Origin: an uncultured beta proteobacterium
Lineage (GTDB): Bacteria > Pseudomonadota > Gammaproteobacteria > Burkholderiales > SG8-41
Direction of reading: 5' to 3'
DNA length: 64,000 nucleotides
Assembly: GCA_902825845.1 (NCBI GenBank)
Contig: CADECM010000003.1
Span: forward strand, 1-64,000
Below the pieces are notes generated by a model. That model was not told the origin of the DNA. It did not search any database and saw nothing but the letters and a program-made list of their open reading frames with translations. Both the position numbers and the translations under genes were made by a program. Positions 42,984-53,069 of this stretch are shown here, one piece after another (the stretch's first letter is position 1; each line of letters begins with the position of its first letter).

Positions 42984-43382
42984 ATGACAGGCCGAATTGA
43001 ACACTACCTGCGTTTCCATGGCGAAGCACTGCAATTGCGCGCGCAACGCCAGCAAATGCTGTCCGCCAACATTGCGAACGCCGATACCCCCGGCTACAAG
43101 GCGGTGGACTTCGATTTTGCCCGAGCCTTGCGCGAGAGCCTCGGTGGCACGCGTGTCACCCAGCGCACGACCTCTGCCGGTCATCTGGTGGCGCGATCCG
43201 CCTCCGCCGACTCGCCCGCGCCTTCCGAGAGCGATGCGGTTCAGCCTTCCCAGGACGGCAACACTGTCGACATGGACAAGGAACGCGCACGCATTGCCGA
43301 CAACGCGGTTCGCTATGAAGCAACGCTTAAATTCATTAACGGCCAAATTCGCACACTCTTGAGTGCCATTCAGGGGCAATAA
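42984..43382 (+). CDS. flgB: Flagellar proximal rod protein FlgB
   Basis: 132 aa. N-terminal rod motif (QMLSANIANADTPGYKAVDFDF), C-terminal coiled coil with YEATLKFINGQIRTL. First gene of the flgB-flgJ operon. flgC starts 2 bases after the stop. Confidence 0.96.
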   Translation: MTGRIEHYLRFHGEALQLRAQRQQMLSANIANADTPGYKAVDFDFARALRESLGGTRVTQRTTSAGHLVARSASADSPAPSESDAVQPSQDGNTVDMDKERARIADNAVRYEATLKFINGQIRTLLSAIQGQ

Positions 43383-43384
43383 TC

Positions 43385-43789
43385 ATGTCGCTTACCCAAA
43401 TCTTCGATATCGCGGGTTCTGCCGTGTCGGCCCAAAGCCAGCGGCTGAACACCGTCGCCAGCAATCTCGCCAACGCGGACACCGTGGCCGCACCTGGTGC
43501 GCAGCCGTATCGCGCCCGGCAAGTGGTGTTCCAGAGCACGCCGGTCGCCGCGGGCGCGGCGCAGGGCGTGCGCGTGGCCGAGGTCACTGAAGATACTTCC
43601 GCGGCGACGCGTGTCTACGATCCGCGCCACCCGTACGCGGACAACGAGGGCTACGTCAACAAGTCGAATGTGAACGTGGTGGAGGAAATGGTCAACATGA
43701 TTGCCGCCTCGCGTTCCTACCAGAACAACATCGAAACCATGAATACCGCCAAAAGCCTGTTACTGAAAACCCTGCAACTGGGCTCGTAA
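43385..43789 (+). CDS. flgC: Flagellar proximal rod protein FlgC
   Basis: 134 aa. LNTVASNLANADTVAAPGAQPYRARQ at the N-terminus and [28 protein letters not shown] at the C-terminus are the paired rod-family motifs. Confidence 0.96.
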   Translation: MSLTQIFDIAGSAVSAQSQRLNTVASNLANADTVAAPGAQPYRARQVVFQSTPVAAGAAQGVRVAEVTEDTSAATRVYDPRHPYADNEGYVNKSNVNVVEEMVNMIAASRSYQNNIETMNTAKSLLLKTLQLGS

Positions 43790-43849
43790 TCCGCCGCCAA
43801 CCTTTCCCGCCACTGACCCTGTTTCTTAACGTCAAAGGACATTTTCACC

Positions 43850-44512
43850 ATGACAACCGTACAACCCACGACTGCAGCCGCCGCGGCCACGCCGTCCGTC
43901 GGCGCCAAGACCGCCCAGAACATGAACGAAGCGCAGGACCGCTTTCTTACCCTGCTGGTCAGCCAGATGAAGAATCAGGATCCGCTGAATCCCATGGACA
44001 ACGCGCAGGTCACCACGCAAATGGCGCAGATCAGCACCGTTACCGGCATTGGCCAGTTGAACGACACCATTGCCGGTTTTCTCGGCAAGCTGACCGGCAT
44101 GGAGTCGCTGCAGGGTGCGTCGCTGGCGGGGCGTCAGGTTCTGGTGTCCGGCAATGCGATCGATCTGGCCGGCGGCGCGGCGGCAGGCGGCTATGAATTG
44201 ATCGGCCCGGCCGACAGCGTCACCGTCAGCGTGATGGACGGCGCCGGTCGCAAAATCTATCAGGACAACCGCGGTGCCCAGTCGTCCGGCGTGCACAGCT
44301 TTGCCTGGAACGGACTGACCACCACCGGTGAAAAAGCGGCCGATGGGCGCTACACATTCAAGATCGAGGCGTCATCGACGGGCGCTGCGGTGCCCGCCAC
44401 GACGCTGGCGTACGGACGGGTCAACGGCGTCACCCCCGCGAGTTCGGGTCTGCAACTGGACCTGGGCCCGCTCGGCGTGCGCGCGTATAGCGATGTTAAA
44501 CAGGTTCAATAG
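43850..44512 (+). CDS. flgD: Hook scaffold protein FlgD
   Basis: 220 aa. N-terminal export/cap segment (FLTLLVSQMKNQDPLNPMDN) and a C-terminal Tudor/FnIII-like region (ADSVTVSVMDGAGRKIYQDN; HSFAWNGLTTTGEKAADG). Caps the growing hook. Confidence 0.96.
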   Translation: MTTVQPTTAAAAATPSVGAKTAQNMNEAQDRFLTLLVSQMKNQDPLNPMDNAQVTTQMAQISTVTGIGQLNDTIAGFLGKLTGMESLQGASLAGRQVLVSGNAIDLAGGAAAGGYELIGPADSVTVSVMDGAGRKIYQDNRGAQSSGVHSFAWNGLTTTGEKAADGRYTFKIEASSTGAAVPATTLAYGRVNGVTPASSGLQLDLGPLGVRAYSDVKQVQ

Positions 44513-44524
44513 AAAGGAATCATC

Positions 44525-45733
44525 ATGGGTTATGCAACAGGATTAAGCGGTATTGCGTCGGCTTCCAAGAAGATCGACATCACCAGCAACAACATCGCCA
44601 ATGCGCAAACGGTCGGCTACAAGGCCGGGCAGCTGTATTTTGCACAGGTGCTGGCCAGTTCCCAGTCCGCGGCGGGATCCGGCGGCACGTCATTTGGCGC
44701 CGGCAGCCCGCGCGTGCTGCCGCAGTTCTCGCAGGGCACCATTAATTCGACCGGCAATCCGCTGGACCTGGCAATCAACGGCGACGGCTTTTACCGATTG
44801 AAGGAAGGTGAGTCGACGACCTACACCCGCGACGGCCAGTTCGTGCTCGACGCCGAAGGCTATGTGACGTCCGTTTCGGGCGCGCGGCTGCAGGGTTTCG
44901 CCGTGGATTCGAACGGCACGGTCGCCACCGCGCTGCCGGTTGACCTGCAGGTGAGCAACGCGAGTATCGCCGCCAAGCCCACCACGCTGTCCAAACTCAA
45001 CGTCAACCTCGACGCGCGCAGCGCGCTGGGCGTGTCGGCCACCTTTGATGCCACCGATCCCAACACCTATCAGAGTGCCACCTCGATACCGGTGCACGAT
45101 ATTCTGGGCGGCGAGCATGTGGTTTCGCTGTATTTCGTCAAGACCACGGCCACGCAATGGGACGTGTTCGCGGGCGCGGACGGTGTGATGGTGGGCACCA
45201 CGCCCGTGACCTCACTGGCATTCAATCCCGACGGTTCACTGGATACCACCACCACGCCGCAGCCGGCGTCTTTGACTCTGCCATTTACCACGCCGCTGAC
45301 CTTCGACCTGAACATGACCGGTACCACGGCGCTGAGCAAATCCTTTGGCATTATCAACGCCACCGATGACGGCCGTGCCAGCGGCAACCTGACCGGTTAC
45401 AGCGTGGACAGCGATGGATTTCTCATCGGCGCGTTTTCCAACGGCATGTCCAGCAAACTGGGGCAGGTCGCGTTGGCAACGTTCAACAACATGCAGGGCC
45501 TGCGGCCGCTGGGCTCCAATGCGTTTGCGGAAACCTCCGAATCGGGCGTGGCCAAAGTGGGGCAGCCCAATACCGGCTCTGCCGGCGCCATCCAGTCGGG
45601 TTCGCTGGAAATGTCGAACATCGATCTCACCAATGAACTGGTGCGCATGATCGAAGCGCAACGCATTTTCCAGGCCAATGCGCAATCCATCAAGGCGCAG
45701 GACGAGATGCTGCAGACGGTGACCAACCTCTAA
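44525..45733 (+). CDS. flgE: Flagellar hook protein FlgE
   Basis: 402 aa. N-terminal LSGIASASKKIDITSNNIANAQTVGYKA and C-terminal MSNIDLTNELVRMIEAQRIFQANAQSIK, with a normal-size middle. AGAAAGGAA ribosome site just ahead of the ATG. Confidence 0.97.
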   Translation: MGYATGLSGIASASKKIDITSNNIANAQTVGYKAGQLYFAQVLASSQSAAGSGGTSFGAGSPRVLPQFSQGTINSTGNPLDLAINGDGFYRLKEGESTTYTRDGQFVLDAEGYVTSVSGARLQGFAVDSNGTVATALPVDLQVSNASIAAKPTTLSKLNVNLDARSALGVSATFDATDPNTYQSATSIPVHDILGGEHVVSLYFVKTTATQWDVFAGADGVMVGTTPVTSLAFNPDGSLDTTTTPQPASLTLPFTTPLTFDLNMTGTTALSKSFGIINATDDGRASGNLTGYSVDSDGFLIGAFSNGMSSKLGQVALATFNNMQGLRPLGSNAFAETSESGVAKVGQPNTGSAGAIQSGSLEMSNIDLTNELVRMIEAQRIFQANAQSIKAQDEMLQTVTNL

Positions 45734-45771
45734 GCGTCATTACATAACCGCATCCGATCGGACAGGCAGCC

Positions 45772-46515
45772 ATGGACCGACTGATTTTCACCGCCATGAC
45801 CGGCGCCAAACAGGCGCAGCAGCGTCAGGACACCGTCGCGCAGAACATCGCCAACGTGTCCACTGATGGCTATCGTGCCGCGATGCACGCGGCGCGCGCC
45901 GTGCCGGTCGAGGGCAACGGCCAGCGGACGCGTACGTTTGTGCAGGAAACGACCACCGGCGCGGATTTCTCGCCGGGCGTGATGCAGCGCACGGGACGCG
46001 TGCTGGATGTGGCGATGGAAGGCAACGCATGGCTTACCGTGCAGGGACGCGACGGGCGGGAAGCGTATACGCGCGCCGGGTCGTTGCGCGTCGATCCCAA
46101 CGGGGCACTGCTCGGGCCGGGTGGCAATCCGGTGATGGGCGAGGGCGGGCCGATTGCCATACCGCCCGACAGCACGATCAGCATTGCGCCCGACGGCACA
46201 GTTTCCGCAATCCCCGACAGTGGCACGCAAAGCGCCGTGGTCATCGCCGGCAAGATCAAGCTGGTGACGCTGGATACGAAGCAGGCCCAGCGCGGCGACG
46301 ACGGATTGTTCCGGCTGGCCGGCGGTCAGCCGGCGCCCGCGGACGAGCGCGCCCGGCTTGCCTCGGGGGCGCTGGAAGGCTCCAACGTCAATCCGGCGGA
46401 AGCGATGGTCAGCATGATCGCGGTGGCACGCCACTTTGAAATGCAAATGAAATTGTTGAGCACAGCCGAAAACAATGCCCGTTCCGCGGCACAGTTGTTG
46501 TCTATAAATAATTGA
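45772..46515 (+). CDS. flgF: Flagellar distal rod protein FlgF
   Basis: 247 aa. Rod motif AQNIANVSTDGYRA and LEGSNVNPAEAMVSMIAVARHFEMQMK. Its last codons and stop (SINN-stop) are encoded by AT-rich motif J. Confidence 0.95.
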   Translation: MDRLIFTAMTGAKQAQQRQDTVAQNIANVSTDGYRAAMHAARAVPVEGNGQRTRTFVQETTTGADFSPGVMQRTGRVLDVAMEGNAWLTVQGRDGREAYTRAGSLRVDPNGALLGPGGNPVMGEGGPIAIPPDSTISIAPDGTVSAIPDSGTQSAVVIAGKIKLVTLDTKQAQRGDDGLFRLAGGQPAPADERARLASGALEGSNVNPAEAMVSMIAVARHFEMQMKLLSTAENNARSAAQLLSINN

Positions 46516-46522
46516 TTTTATT
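46503..46522 (-). repeat. AT-rich dispersed motif, copy J (flgF/flgG junction)
   Basis: Minus strand AATAAAATCAATTATTTATA, containing a perfect IHF consensus (AATCAATTATTTA). It spans the flgF stop codon and ends 20 bases before the flgG start. Confidence 0.55.
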
Positions 46523-46542
46523 GAAGTTTTAGGAGAACGCTC

Positions 46543-47325
46543 ATGATGCGATCACTGTGGATAGCGAAGACCGGGCTGGATGCACAGCAGACCCAGCTGG
46601 ATGTGGTGTCCAACAATCTGGCCAATGTCAGCACCAATGGCTACAAACGCTCGCGCGCGGTATTCGAGGATCTGCTGTATCAGACGCTGCGGCCGGCCGG
46701 CGCACAAAGTTCGCAGCAAACCCAGGTGCCGGAAGGCCTGCAGATCGGCACCGGCGTACGTCCTGTTGCCACCGCGCGTTTGCATACGCAGGGCAATCTG
46801 CAGCAGACGGCCAACCAGCTGGATCTGGCGGTGAGCGGCGCGGGTTTTCTGCAGATACAAATGCCCGACGGCACCACGGCATACACGCGTGACGGTTCGC
46901 TGCATCTCGATGCGCAAGGGCAGCTGGTCAATTCCAACGGCTATCCACTGTCGCCGGCGATCACCATTCCGGCCAATGCCCAGAGCATCACGGTGGCGCC
47001 TGACGGCACCATCTCGGTGACGCAGCAGGGAACCGCCACGCCGGTGCAGGTGGGTACCGTGCAGCTGGCGAATTTCATCAATCCGGCCGGCTTGAGCGCG
47101 CTCGGGCAAAACGTCTATGGCGAAACCGCCGCCAGCGGCACCGCGACCACCGGCACACCGGGCACCAATGGCCTGGGCACGGTCAATCAGGGCTTTGTCG
47201 AAACCTCCAACGTCAACGTGGTGGAGGAAATGGTCAGCATGATCCAGACGCAGCGCGCCTATGAAATCAATTCCAAGGCGATCATGGCATCCGACCAGAT
47301 GCTGCAGAAGCTGACGCAACTGTAA
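46543..47325 (+). CDS. flgG: Flagellar distal rod protein FlgG
   Basis: 260 aa, the standard length. [38 protein letters not shown] and [22 protein letters not shown] are characteristic. Two adjacent ATG codons; AGGAG lies 9 bases ahead of the first. Confidence 0.97.
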   Translation: MMRSLWIAKTGLDAQQTQLDVVSNNLANVSTNGYKRSRAVFEDLLYQTLRPAGAQSSQQTQVPEGLQIGTGVRPVATARLHTQGNLQQTANQLDLAVSGAGFLQIQMPDGTTAYTRDGSLHLDAQGQLVNSNGYPLSPAITIPANAQSITVAPDGTISVTQQGTATPVQVGTVQLANFINPAGLSALGQNVYGETAASGTATTGTPGTNGLGTVNQGFVETSNVNVVEEMVSMIQTQRAYEINSKAIMASDQMLQKLTQL

Positions 47326-47344
47326 CGCACGGAGACGCAACAAC

Positions 47345-48007
47345 ATGAAACGCATTTTCCTGCTGGTGTGCATGAGTGCCTGTTTTGGCGGCTGCGCCAT
47401 GAACAAGGTGCAGATCGCCGAACCCACCACCCTGCGCCCGCAGGCGCCCGTCGCGGCGCCGGCCGGCAACGGCAGCATTTTCCAGACCGCGAGTTTCCGC
47501 CCGCTGTTTGAAGATCGCCGCGCGCGCTTTCCGGGTGACACGCTGGTGATCCTGATCAATGAAAAAACCAGCGCGACCAACGCCACCTCCAACAGCAACA
47601 GTCGCAGCGCCAGCACCAAGGTCGGCGTGCCGGCGATACCGCTGCTGCCTGCCAGCCTGTTGGCGAAAACCAGTGTATCTGCCGGCGCCGACAGCAAATC
47701 GGAAGACAAGGATTCGGCGAAAAACGATCACGTCTTTACCGGCACCATTGCCGTCACGGTGACGCAGGTACTCGCCAACGGCAATCTGATGGTGTCGGGC
47801 GAGAAACAGGTCGGCGTCAACGGCGAAACCGACAAACTGCGCTTCTCGGGCGTGATCAACCCCGCGACCATCCAGCCGGGCAATACCGTGTCCTCGACGC
47901 AGGTGGCCGATGCACGCATCGAAACCGTGTCGCGCTCGAACATCGATGGCGCCAAAGTGGCGGGTTTCCTCGCGCGCTTTTTCATGTCGTTCAATCCTTT
48001 CCGGTAG
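47345..48007 (+). CDS. flgH: Flagellar L-ring lipoprotein FlgH
   Basis: 220 aa. Lipoprotein signal with lipobox FGGC (Cys about residue 19). Conserved ARFPGDTLVILINEKTSATN and VSGEKQVGVNGETDKLRFSG. Outer-membrane ring protein. Confidence 0.97.
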   Translation: MKRIFLLVCMSACFGGCAMNKVQIAEPTTLRPQAPVAAPAGNGSIFQTASFRPLFEDRRARFPGDTLVILINEKTSATNATSNSNSRSASTKVGVPAIPLLPASLLAKTSVSAGADSKSEDKDSAKNDHVFTGTIAVTVTQVLANGNLMVSGEKQVGVNGETDKLRFSGVINPATIQPGNTVSSTQVADARIETVSRSNIDGAKVAGFLARFFMSFNPFR

Positions 48008-48013
48008 CCGCAC

Positions 48014-49135
48014 ATGAATCCGTTGACTTTTGTTCGTTATCTGACACTCGGTCTCATGCTGATGGTCGCTGGTGTGCGTGCCGTGCCGGCGCATGCGGAA
48101 CGGATCAAGGATCTCGCCTCGCTGCAGGGCGTGCGCCAGAATCAATTGTTCGGTTATGGCATCGTCGTCGGCCTTGACGGCAGTGGCGACCAGACCACGC
48201 AGACGCCGTTTACCGTGCAAAGCATGACCAACATGCTGGCGCAGCTCGGCATCACGCTGCCGCCCGGCGTGAATCCGCAACTCAAGAACGTGGCCGCGGT
48301 GATGGTGACGGCATCGCTGCCGGCGTTTGCCAAGCCGGGGCAGCAACTTGACATCACCGTGTCCTCGATGGGCAATGCCAAGAGCCTGCGCGGCGGCACG
48401 CTGCTGCTCACGCCACTTAAAGGCGCCGACGGGCAGATCTATGCGATGGCGCAGGGCAATGTGGTGATCGTCGGCGCTGGCGCCTCGTCCGGCGGCAGCA
48501 AGACGCAGGTCAATCAGCTGAACTCCGGACGCATTCCCAATGGCGCCACCGTGGAGCGCGTGGTGGCATCGCCGTTTGCCAGCGGTGACAAGGTCATGCT
48601 GGAACTGGCCACCACGGATTTCGGCACCGCGCAAAGCGTGGCGGAAGCCATCAACAAAAAATTCGGTGCCGGTATTGCCAATCCGCTCGACGGCCGGGTG
48701 ATTGAGGTGCAGGCGCCAATGAGTCCCTCGGAACGGGTGGCGTTCGTATCGGAACTGGAAAGCCTGCGCGTCGATGTGGCCGGGGCGCCGGCCAAGGTCA
48801 TTGTTAACGCACGCACCGGTTCGATCGTGATGAACCGCGCGGTGGCACTGGAACCGTGTGCGGTAGCCCATGGGAACCTGTCTGTCACGATCAGCGCGGA
48901 TACCGCGGTCAGCCAGCCGAATGCGCTGGCGGGCGGTCAAACCGCGGTCACCAAGAAGGCCGACATTCAAATCAAGCAGGAAAACAATGCGCTGATGATG
49001 CTGGAAGGCGGGGTCAAACTCGCCGAAGTGGTGAAAGCCCTTAACGCGTTGGGCGCGTCGCCACAGGATTTGCTGGCAATACTGCAGGCGATGAAGGCGT
49101 CGGGCGCGCTGCGCGCAGAACTGGAGGTGATCTGA
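48014..49135 (+). CDS. flgI: Flagellar P-ring protein FlgI
   Basis: 373 aa. Cleavable signal peptide ending VPAHA, then ERIKDLASLQGVRQNQLFGYG and VGLDGSGDQT, family hallmarks. Periplasmic ring. Stop overlaps the flgJ start by one base. Confidence 0.97.
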   Translation: MNPLTFVRYLTLGLMLMVAGVRAVPAHAERIKDLASLQGVRQNQLFGYGIVVGLDGSGDQTTQTPFTVQSMTNMLAQLGITLPPGVNPQLKNVAAVMVTASLPAFAKPGQQLDITVSSMGNAKSLRGGTLLLTPLKGADGQIYAMAQGNVVIVGAGASSGGSKTQVNQLNSGRIPNGATVERVVASPFASGDKVMLELATTDFGTAQSVAEAINKKFGAGIANPLDGRVIEVQAPMSPSERVAFVSELESLRVDVAGAPAKVIVNARTGSIVMNRAVALEPCAVAHGNLSVTISADTAVSQPNALAGGQTAVTKKADIQIKQENNALMMLEGGVKLAEVVKALNALGASPQDLLAILQAMKASGALRAELEVI

Positions 49136-49980
49136 TGATGCAGGCTGCAAACACACCCGGACTGGCCATCGATGCGCAGTCCTTGTCGGCGCTGAAGCGA
49201 ACCGCCAAGGAGGCGCCGCAGCAGGCCACGCGCCAGGCGGCAAAGCAATTCGAAGCGTTGTTCATGAACATGCTGCTGAAACACATGCGCGAAACGCTGC
49301 CCGGTAGCGATCCCCTGTCTTCAGAAGCGAGCAAAACCTACACTGGCATGCTCGATCAGCAGATGTCGCAGAAAATGGCCGACAAAGGACTGGGTCTGGC
49401 CGACCTCATCGTCAAGCATCTGGAACGCAGCCGCGGCGGCGGCGCCAATGCCGCGCGTTCCGGGCACGCGGGCGGCGTTGCCGCTGCCGCGCCGACTGGT
49501 GGAAACGCCAGGGATTTCGTGTCGCGCATGCGCAACCATGCCGAAGAGGCCGCGCGTTCGCTGGGTGTGCCGGCGCACTTTATCGTGGGCCAGGCCGCGC
49601 TTGAAACCGGCTGGGGCCGGCACGAGATCAAGGGCGCGGACGGCACCAATTCGCGCAATCTGTTCGGCATCAAGGCGGGCGGCAACTGGACCGGCAAGAC
49701 AGTGGATGTGATGACCACCGAATACATCAACGGTGTGCCGCGCAAGATCGTCGACAAATTCCGTGCATACAACTCTTATGCCGAATCGTTTCGCGATTAC
49801 GCCAATCTGATTGGCCGTAATGCGCGCTATTCAGCTGCAGCTCAGGCGGGCGCGGACGCCAACCAGTTCGCGCGCGGTCTGGCCCGGGGCGGCTACGCCA
49901 CCGATCCCCGCTATGCGGAAAAGCTGGCGCAAGTGATCCAGCAGGCGGGACAGTTACAGTCGCCCACGAACCAGGCGTAG
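49135..49980 (+). CDS. flgJ: Rod cap and muramidase FlgJ
   Basis: 281 aa. N-terminal rod-scaffold domain (~35-95; AAKQFEALFMNMLLKHMRET) and C-terminal glucosaminidase-type muramidase domain (~125-275) with catalytic Glu157 in AALETGWGRHE. It opens the peptidoglycan for the rod. The two-domain form is typical of beta- and gammaproteobacteria. Confidence 0.96.
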   Translation: MMQAANTPGLAIDAQSLSALKRTAKEAPQQATRQAAKQFEALFMNMLLKHMRETLPGSDPLSSEASKTYTGMLDQQMSQKMADKGLGLADLIVKHLERSRGGGANAARSGHAGGVAAAAPTGGNARDFVSRMRNHAEEAARSLGVPAHFIVGQAALETGWGRHEIKGADGTNSRNLFGIKAGGNWTGKTVDVMTTEYINGVPRKIVDKFRAYNSYAESFRDYANLIGRNARYSAAAQAGADANQFARGLARGGYATDPRYAEKLAQVIQQAGQLQSPTNQA

Positions 49981-49989
49981 CCGGTGCGC

Positions 49990-50017
49990 TAAAGTTTTTC
50001 CGGATCGCGTCCGATAC
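49990..50017 (+). promoter_or_regulatory. Sigma-28 (FliA) promoter of flgK-flgL
   Basis: TAAAGTTT, 12 bases, TCCGATAC: the same -35, spacing and T at the first -10 position as the fliC promoter. It lies 30 bases before the flgK ATG and gives flgKL late expression independent of the flgB operon. Confidence 0.85.
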
Positions 50018-50046
50018 ATCAGAACACGAGAGGAGTATTTACGGTC

Positions 50047-51915
50047 ATGGCTGGTTCACTGCTAAGTGTGGCATTAAGTGGCATTCAGGCTGCGCAGGCA
50101 GGCTTGGACACGACCAGCCATAACATCGCCAACGTCAATACCCCGGGTTACAGCCGGCAGAAGGTTGTCCAGTCCGCACAGAATTCCGTGCTGTTCGGCC
50201 CTGGTTATGTGGGATCGGGCGTCAAGCTGGACGCGATCTCGCGCTCCTACAACGATCTGCTGGCGGGGCAACTGCGGGCGGCGGAGTCCCAGGCCGCGCG
50301 TTCGTCGGTGTATGCCGGGAATGTCGCGCAGCTGAACGCCGTTCTGGGCGATCCCAACGGCAGCGTGGCGACAGCCTTGTCAGGTTTTTTTGCGTCGGTT
50401 CAAGGTGTTACCGCCAATCCGGGTGACGTGGCCTTGCGCCAGTCGGTGTACGCCAATGCACAGTCGGTGGTACAGCGGTTCCAGGGCATGGAGCGCAGCC
50501 TGGCCGAGCAACGCCAGCAAATCAATCAGCGCGCCGAGGTGCTGGTTTCCGATTTGAACAGCCGCACGCAGGCGATCGCGGACTTGAGCGCGCGCATCGT
50601 CAATGCCACGGGTGCCGGACGCAGCCCCAACGATTTGCTGGACCAGCGCGATGCCATGCTGGGCGAACTGAATAAACTGGTGCGCATCACCGTCACCAGC
50701 GAAGCCGACGGCGCGGTCAATGTCTACCTTAACAACGGGCAGCCGCTGATCAATCACAGCGTCGTGCAGCAGCTCGCGATGACGGACAATCCGCAAATGC
50801 AGGACGCGCCGGTGCTGGGCGTGCGCACTGGCAGCAGCGTCATGCCGCTGTCCGAGAACGGCGATGTCGGCGGCGAAATCGGCGGCCTGCTGGCCGCGCG
50901 CGACGAGGCGTTGTATTCGGTGGAAGCGTCCATGGGGCGGCTTGCGCGCGTGTTTTCGCAATCGCTGAATGACCGCAATCATCTGGGGCTGGATCTTGCG
51001 GGCAATGCCGGCGGCGACTTTTTCGCGATGGATCCGCCGCAGGCCATTCCCGCCACGGGTAATAGCGGTGCCGCGACAGTGGCGGCATCCGTGGCGGATG
51101 CGGGGGCATTGAAGGCAAGCGACTATCGGGTTCAAGTCACGGCCTCGGGCTACACCGTGACACGGCTGTCCGACAAGCAACAGCAATCGTTTGCCGGCGC
51201 GCCCATCGCCATCGACGGCCTGCAATTCGACGTCACGGGCAGCACCGCCGTGGGCGACAGCTACACCATTCGTTCCGTCAGCGGCGCCGTCGCCAGCATG
51301 CGGCTTGCGCTGCCGGACGCCAATGCCATAGCCACGGCGTCGCCGTTGCGCATTGACCCGGCGGCAACCAACAGCGGAACCGCGACCACGACGGTGACGG
51401 TGGATGCGAACGATCCGGCGCTGCTGGACCCGGCACAACTGACGTTTGACGGCAGCGGCAATGTTGCCGTCACCACCAGTGCGGGCACCACGGTGCTGCC
51501 GTATACGCAGGGCTCGTCGATCTCGATGAACGGTTGGAGCGTGACGGTGCGTGGCGCGCCGGCGGCTGGCGATACCTTTCAGATCGGCGCCAACACCCTG
51601 ACCGACGGCGACAACCGCAACGCCCTTTCCATGGCGGGACTGGAGACCACCAATATCCTGCCGGGCATGACCTACAGCGGCGCTTACTCGGCGCTGGTCG
51701 TTGACATCGGCACCCGCGGCCGGGACGCACAAGCCACGAGCGCGGCCAACGACGGTCTCGCCGCCTCACTGAAAACCACGCGCGAGTCGTTCAGCGGCGT
51801 CAATCTGGATGAGGAAGCGATCAACCTGATGCGTTATCAGCAGGCCTATCAGGCGGCCGGACGCATGCTGGGTGTCGCGAATGCGATGTTTGATTCGATA
51901 CTATCCATCATGTAA
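50047..51915 (+). CDS. flgK: Hook-filament junction protein FlgK
   Basis: 622 aa. N-terminal SVALSGIQAAQAGLDTTSHN and IANVNTPGYSRQ; C-terminal SGVNLDEEAINLMRYQQAYQ and AAGRMLGVANAMFDSIL. It is the first junction protein between hook and filament. Cofactor chaperone FlgN is encoded at 41317. Confidence 0.97.
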   Translation: MAGSLLSVALSGIQAAQAGLDTTSHNIANVNTPGYSRQKVVQSAQNSVLFGPGYVGSGVKLDAISRSYNDLLAGQLRAAESQAARSSVYAGNVAQLNAVLGDPNGSVATALSGFFASVQGVTANPGDVALRQSVYANAQSVVQRFQGMERSLAEQRQQINQRAEVLVSDLNSRTQAIADLSARIVNATGAGRSPNDLLDQRDAMLGELNKLVRITVTSEADGAVNVYLNNGQPLINHSVVQQLAMTDNPQMQDAPVLGVRTGSSVMPLSENGDVGGEIGGLLAARDEALYSVEASMGRLARVFSQSLNDRNHLGLDLAGNAGGDFFAMDPPQAIPATGNSGAATVAASVADAGALKASDYRVQVTASGYTVTRLSDKQQQSFAGAPIAIDGLQFDVTGSTAVGDSYTIRSVSGAVASMRLALPDANAIATASPLRIDPAATNSGTATTTVTVDANDPALLDPAQLTFDGSGNVAVTTSAGTTVLPYTQGSSISMNGWSVTVRGAPAAGDTFQIGANTLTDGDNRNALSMAGLETTNILPGMTYSGAYSALVVDIGTRGRDAQATSAANDGLAASLKTTRESFSGVNLDEEAINLMRYQQAYQAAGRMLGVANAMFDSILSIM

Positions 51916-51926
51916 TTGAGATTCCT

Positions 51927-53066
51927 ATGCGCATCAGCACTACAGCCACCTTTTTGAATGCTTCCAGCGCGCTGAACAGCCGTCAGGGCGAACTCGCCAG
52001 GCTATCGGCGCAGATTTCCAGCGGCAAGCGCATCATTACGCCGGCGGACGATCCCGCCGGCGCGGCGCGCGTCATCGAGCTTGAAAGCGCGCGTGCGCGC
52101 AACGACCAGATCGGCGTCAACCAGCGTTCGGCCGCCAACACGCTGTCACAAGCGGAGTCATTGCTGGGCAACGTCAGCGACACCTACAGCGATATCCGCG
52201 AATTACTGGTGCAGGCGGGCAATCCGGCGTTGTCCGACGGCGATCGCAAGAGTCTGGCCGCGGAATTGGCGGGACGGCGCGAAGCGCTGTACGGCCTGTC
52301 CACCAGCCGCGATGGCGACGGGCAGCCGCTGTTTGGCGGGCGCGTGGTGCAGGTGGGATCATCGCGTGATCTGGATGTCACGCTCAACAACACCCTGTTG
52401 TTCGGACAGGTGCGCAACGGCAACGGCATTTTCTTTGCCAACGAGGCGCCGGCGAACAGCGGCGGCGCGGCAATCAGCGCGGGGACGGTGGTGGACGCGC
52501 CGGCACTCGATGGCGGCAGCTACGATATCGTGATCCATGATAACGCGGGCACGCTGACCTATGACATCGTGAACGCATCCAGCAGCGCGGTGGTGTCGAG
52601 CGGCAATGCCTTTACCGCCGGCGGCCAGATCAGCGTCGCCGGCATGGGCGTGAAAATTTCGGGCACGCCCGCCGACGGCGACACGTTTCATCTGACGCCG
52701 TCAACGTCGCGCCCGATCTTTGATGCGCTGGACGAACTGACGCAGGCGTTGCATGCCCCGGTGACCGACGACGCGTCGCGCGCGCGGCTGGCGGCGAACG
52801 TTGCCAAGGGACTCGCGCAAGTCGACCTCGCCACCGAAACCGCGCTGCTGACGCGCGCGGGCACCGGGGCGGCGCTCAAGGAACTGGATACACTGCAGGC
52901 GGTGGCCGCGACGCAGGACGAGCAATTGCAGATTCAGCTGGCGGGAATCCAGGATCTTGACTACAACCTGGCGGCGACGGAGTTGTCGCAGCGGCAGCTC
53001 GTATTGAGCGCGGCGCAAAAGGCCTATTCGAAGACGCTCGGCAATTCGCTGTTCGATTATATGTAA
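51927..53066 (+). CDS. flgL: Hook-filament junction protein FlgL
   Basis: 379 aa, flagellin-like ends: LARLSAQISSGKRIITPADD at the N-terminus and NLAATELSQRQLVLSAAQKAYSKTL at the C-terminus. It is 11 bases after flgK and ends 3 bases before the convergent response regulator, with no terminator between them. Confidence 0.96.
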   Translation: MRISTTATFLNASSALNSRQGELARLSAQISSGKRIITPADDPAGAARVIELESARARNDQIGVNQRSAANTLSQAESLLGNVSDTYSDIRELLVQAGNPALSDGDRKSLAAELAGRREALYGLSTSRDGDGQPLFGGRVVQVGSSRDLDVTLNNTLLFGQVRNGNGIFFANEAPANSGGAAISAGTVVDAPALDGGSYDIVIHDNAGTLTYDIVNASSSAVVSSGNAFTAGGQISVAGMGVKISGTPADGDTFHLTPSTSRPIFDALDELTQALHAPVTDDASRARLAANVAKGLAQVDLATETALLTRAGTGAALKELDTLQAVAATQDEQLQIQLAGIQDLDYNLAATELSQRQLVLSAAQKAYSKTLGNSLFDYM

Positions 53067-53069
53067 GTT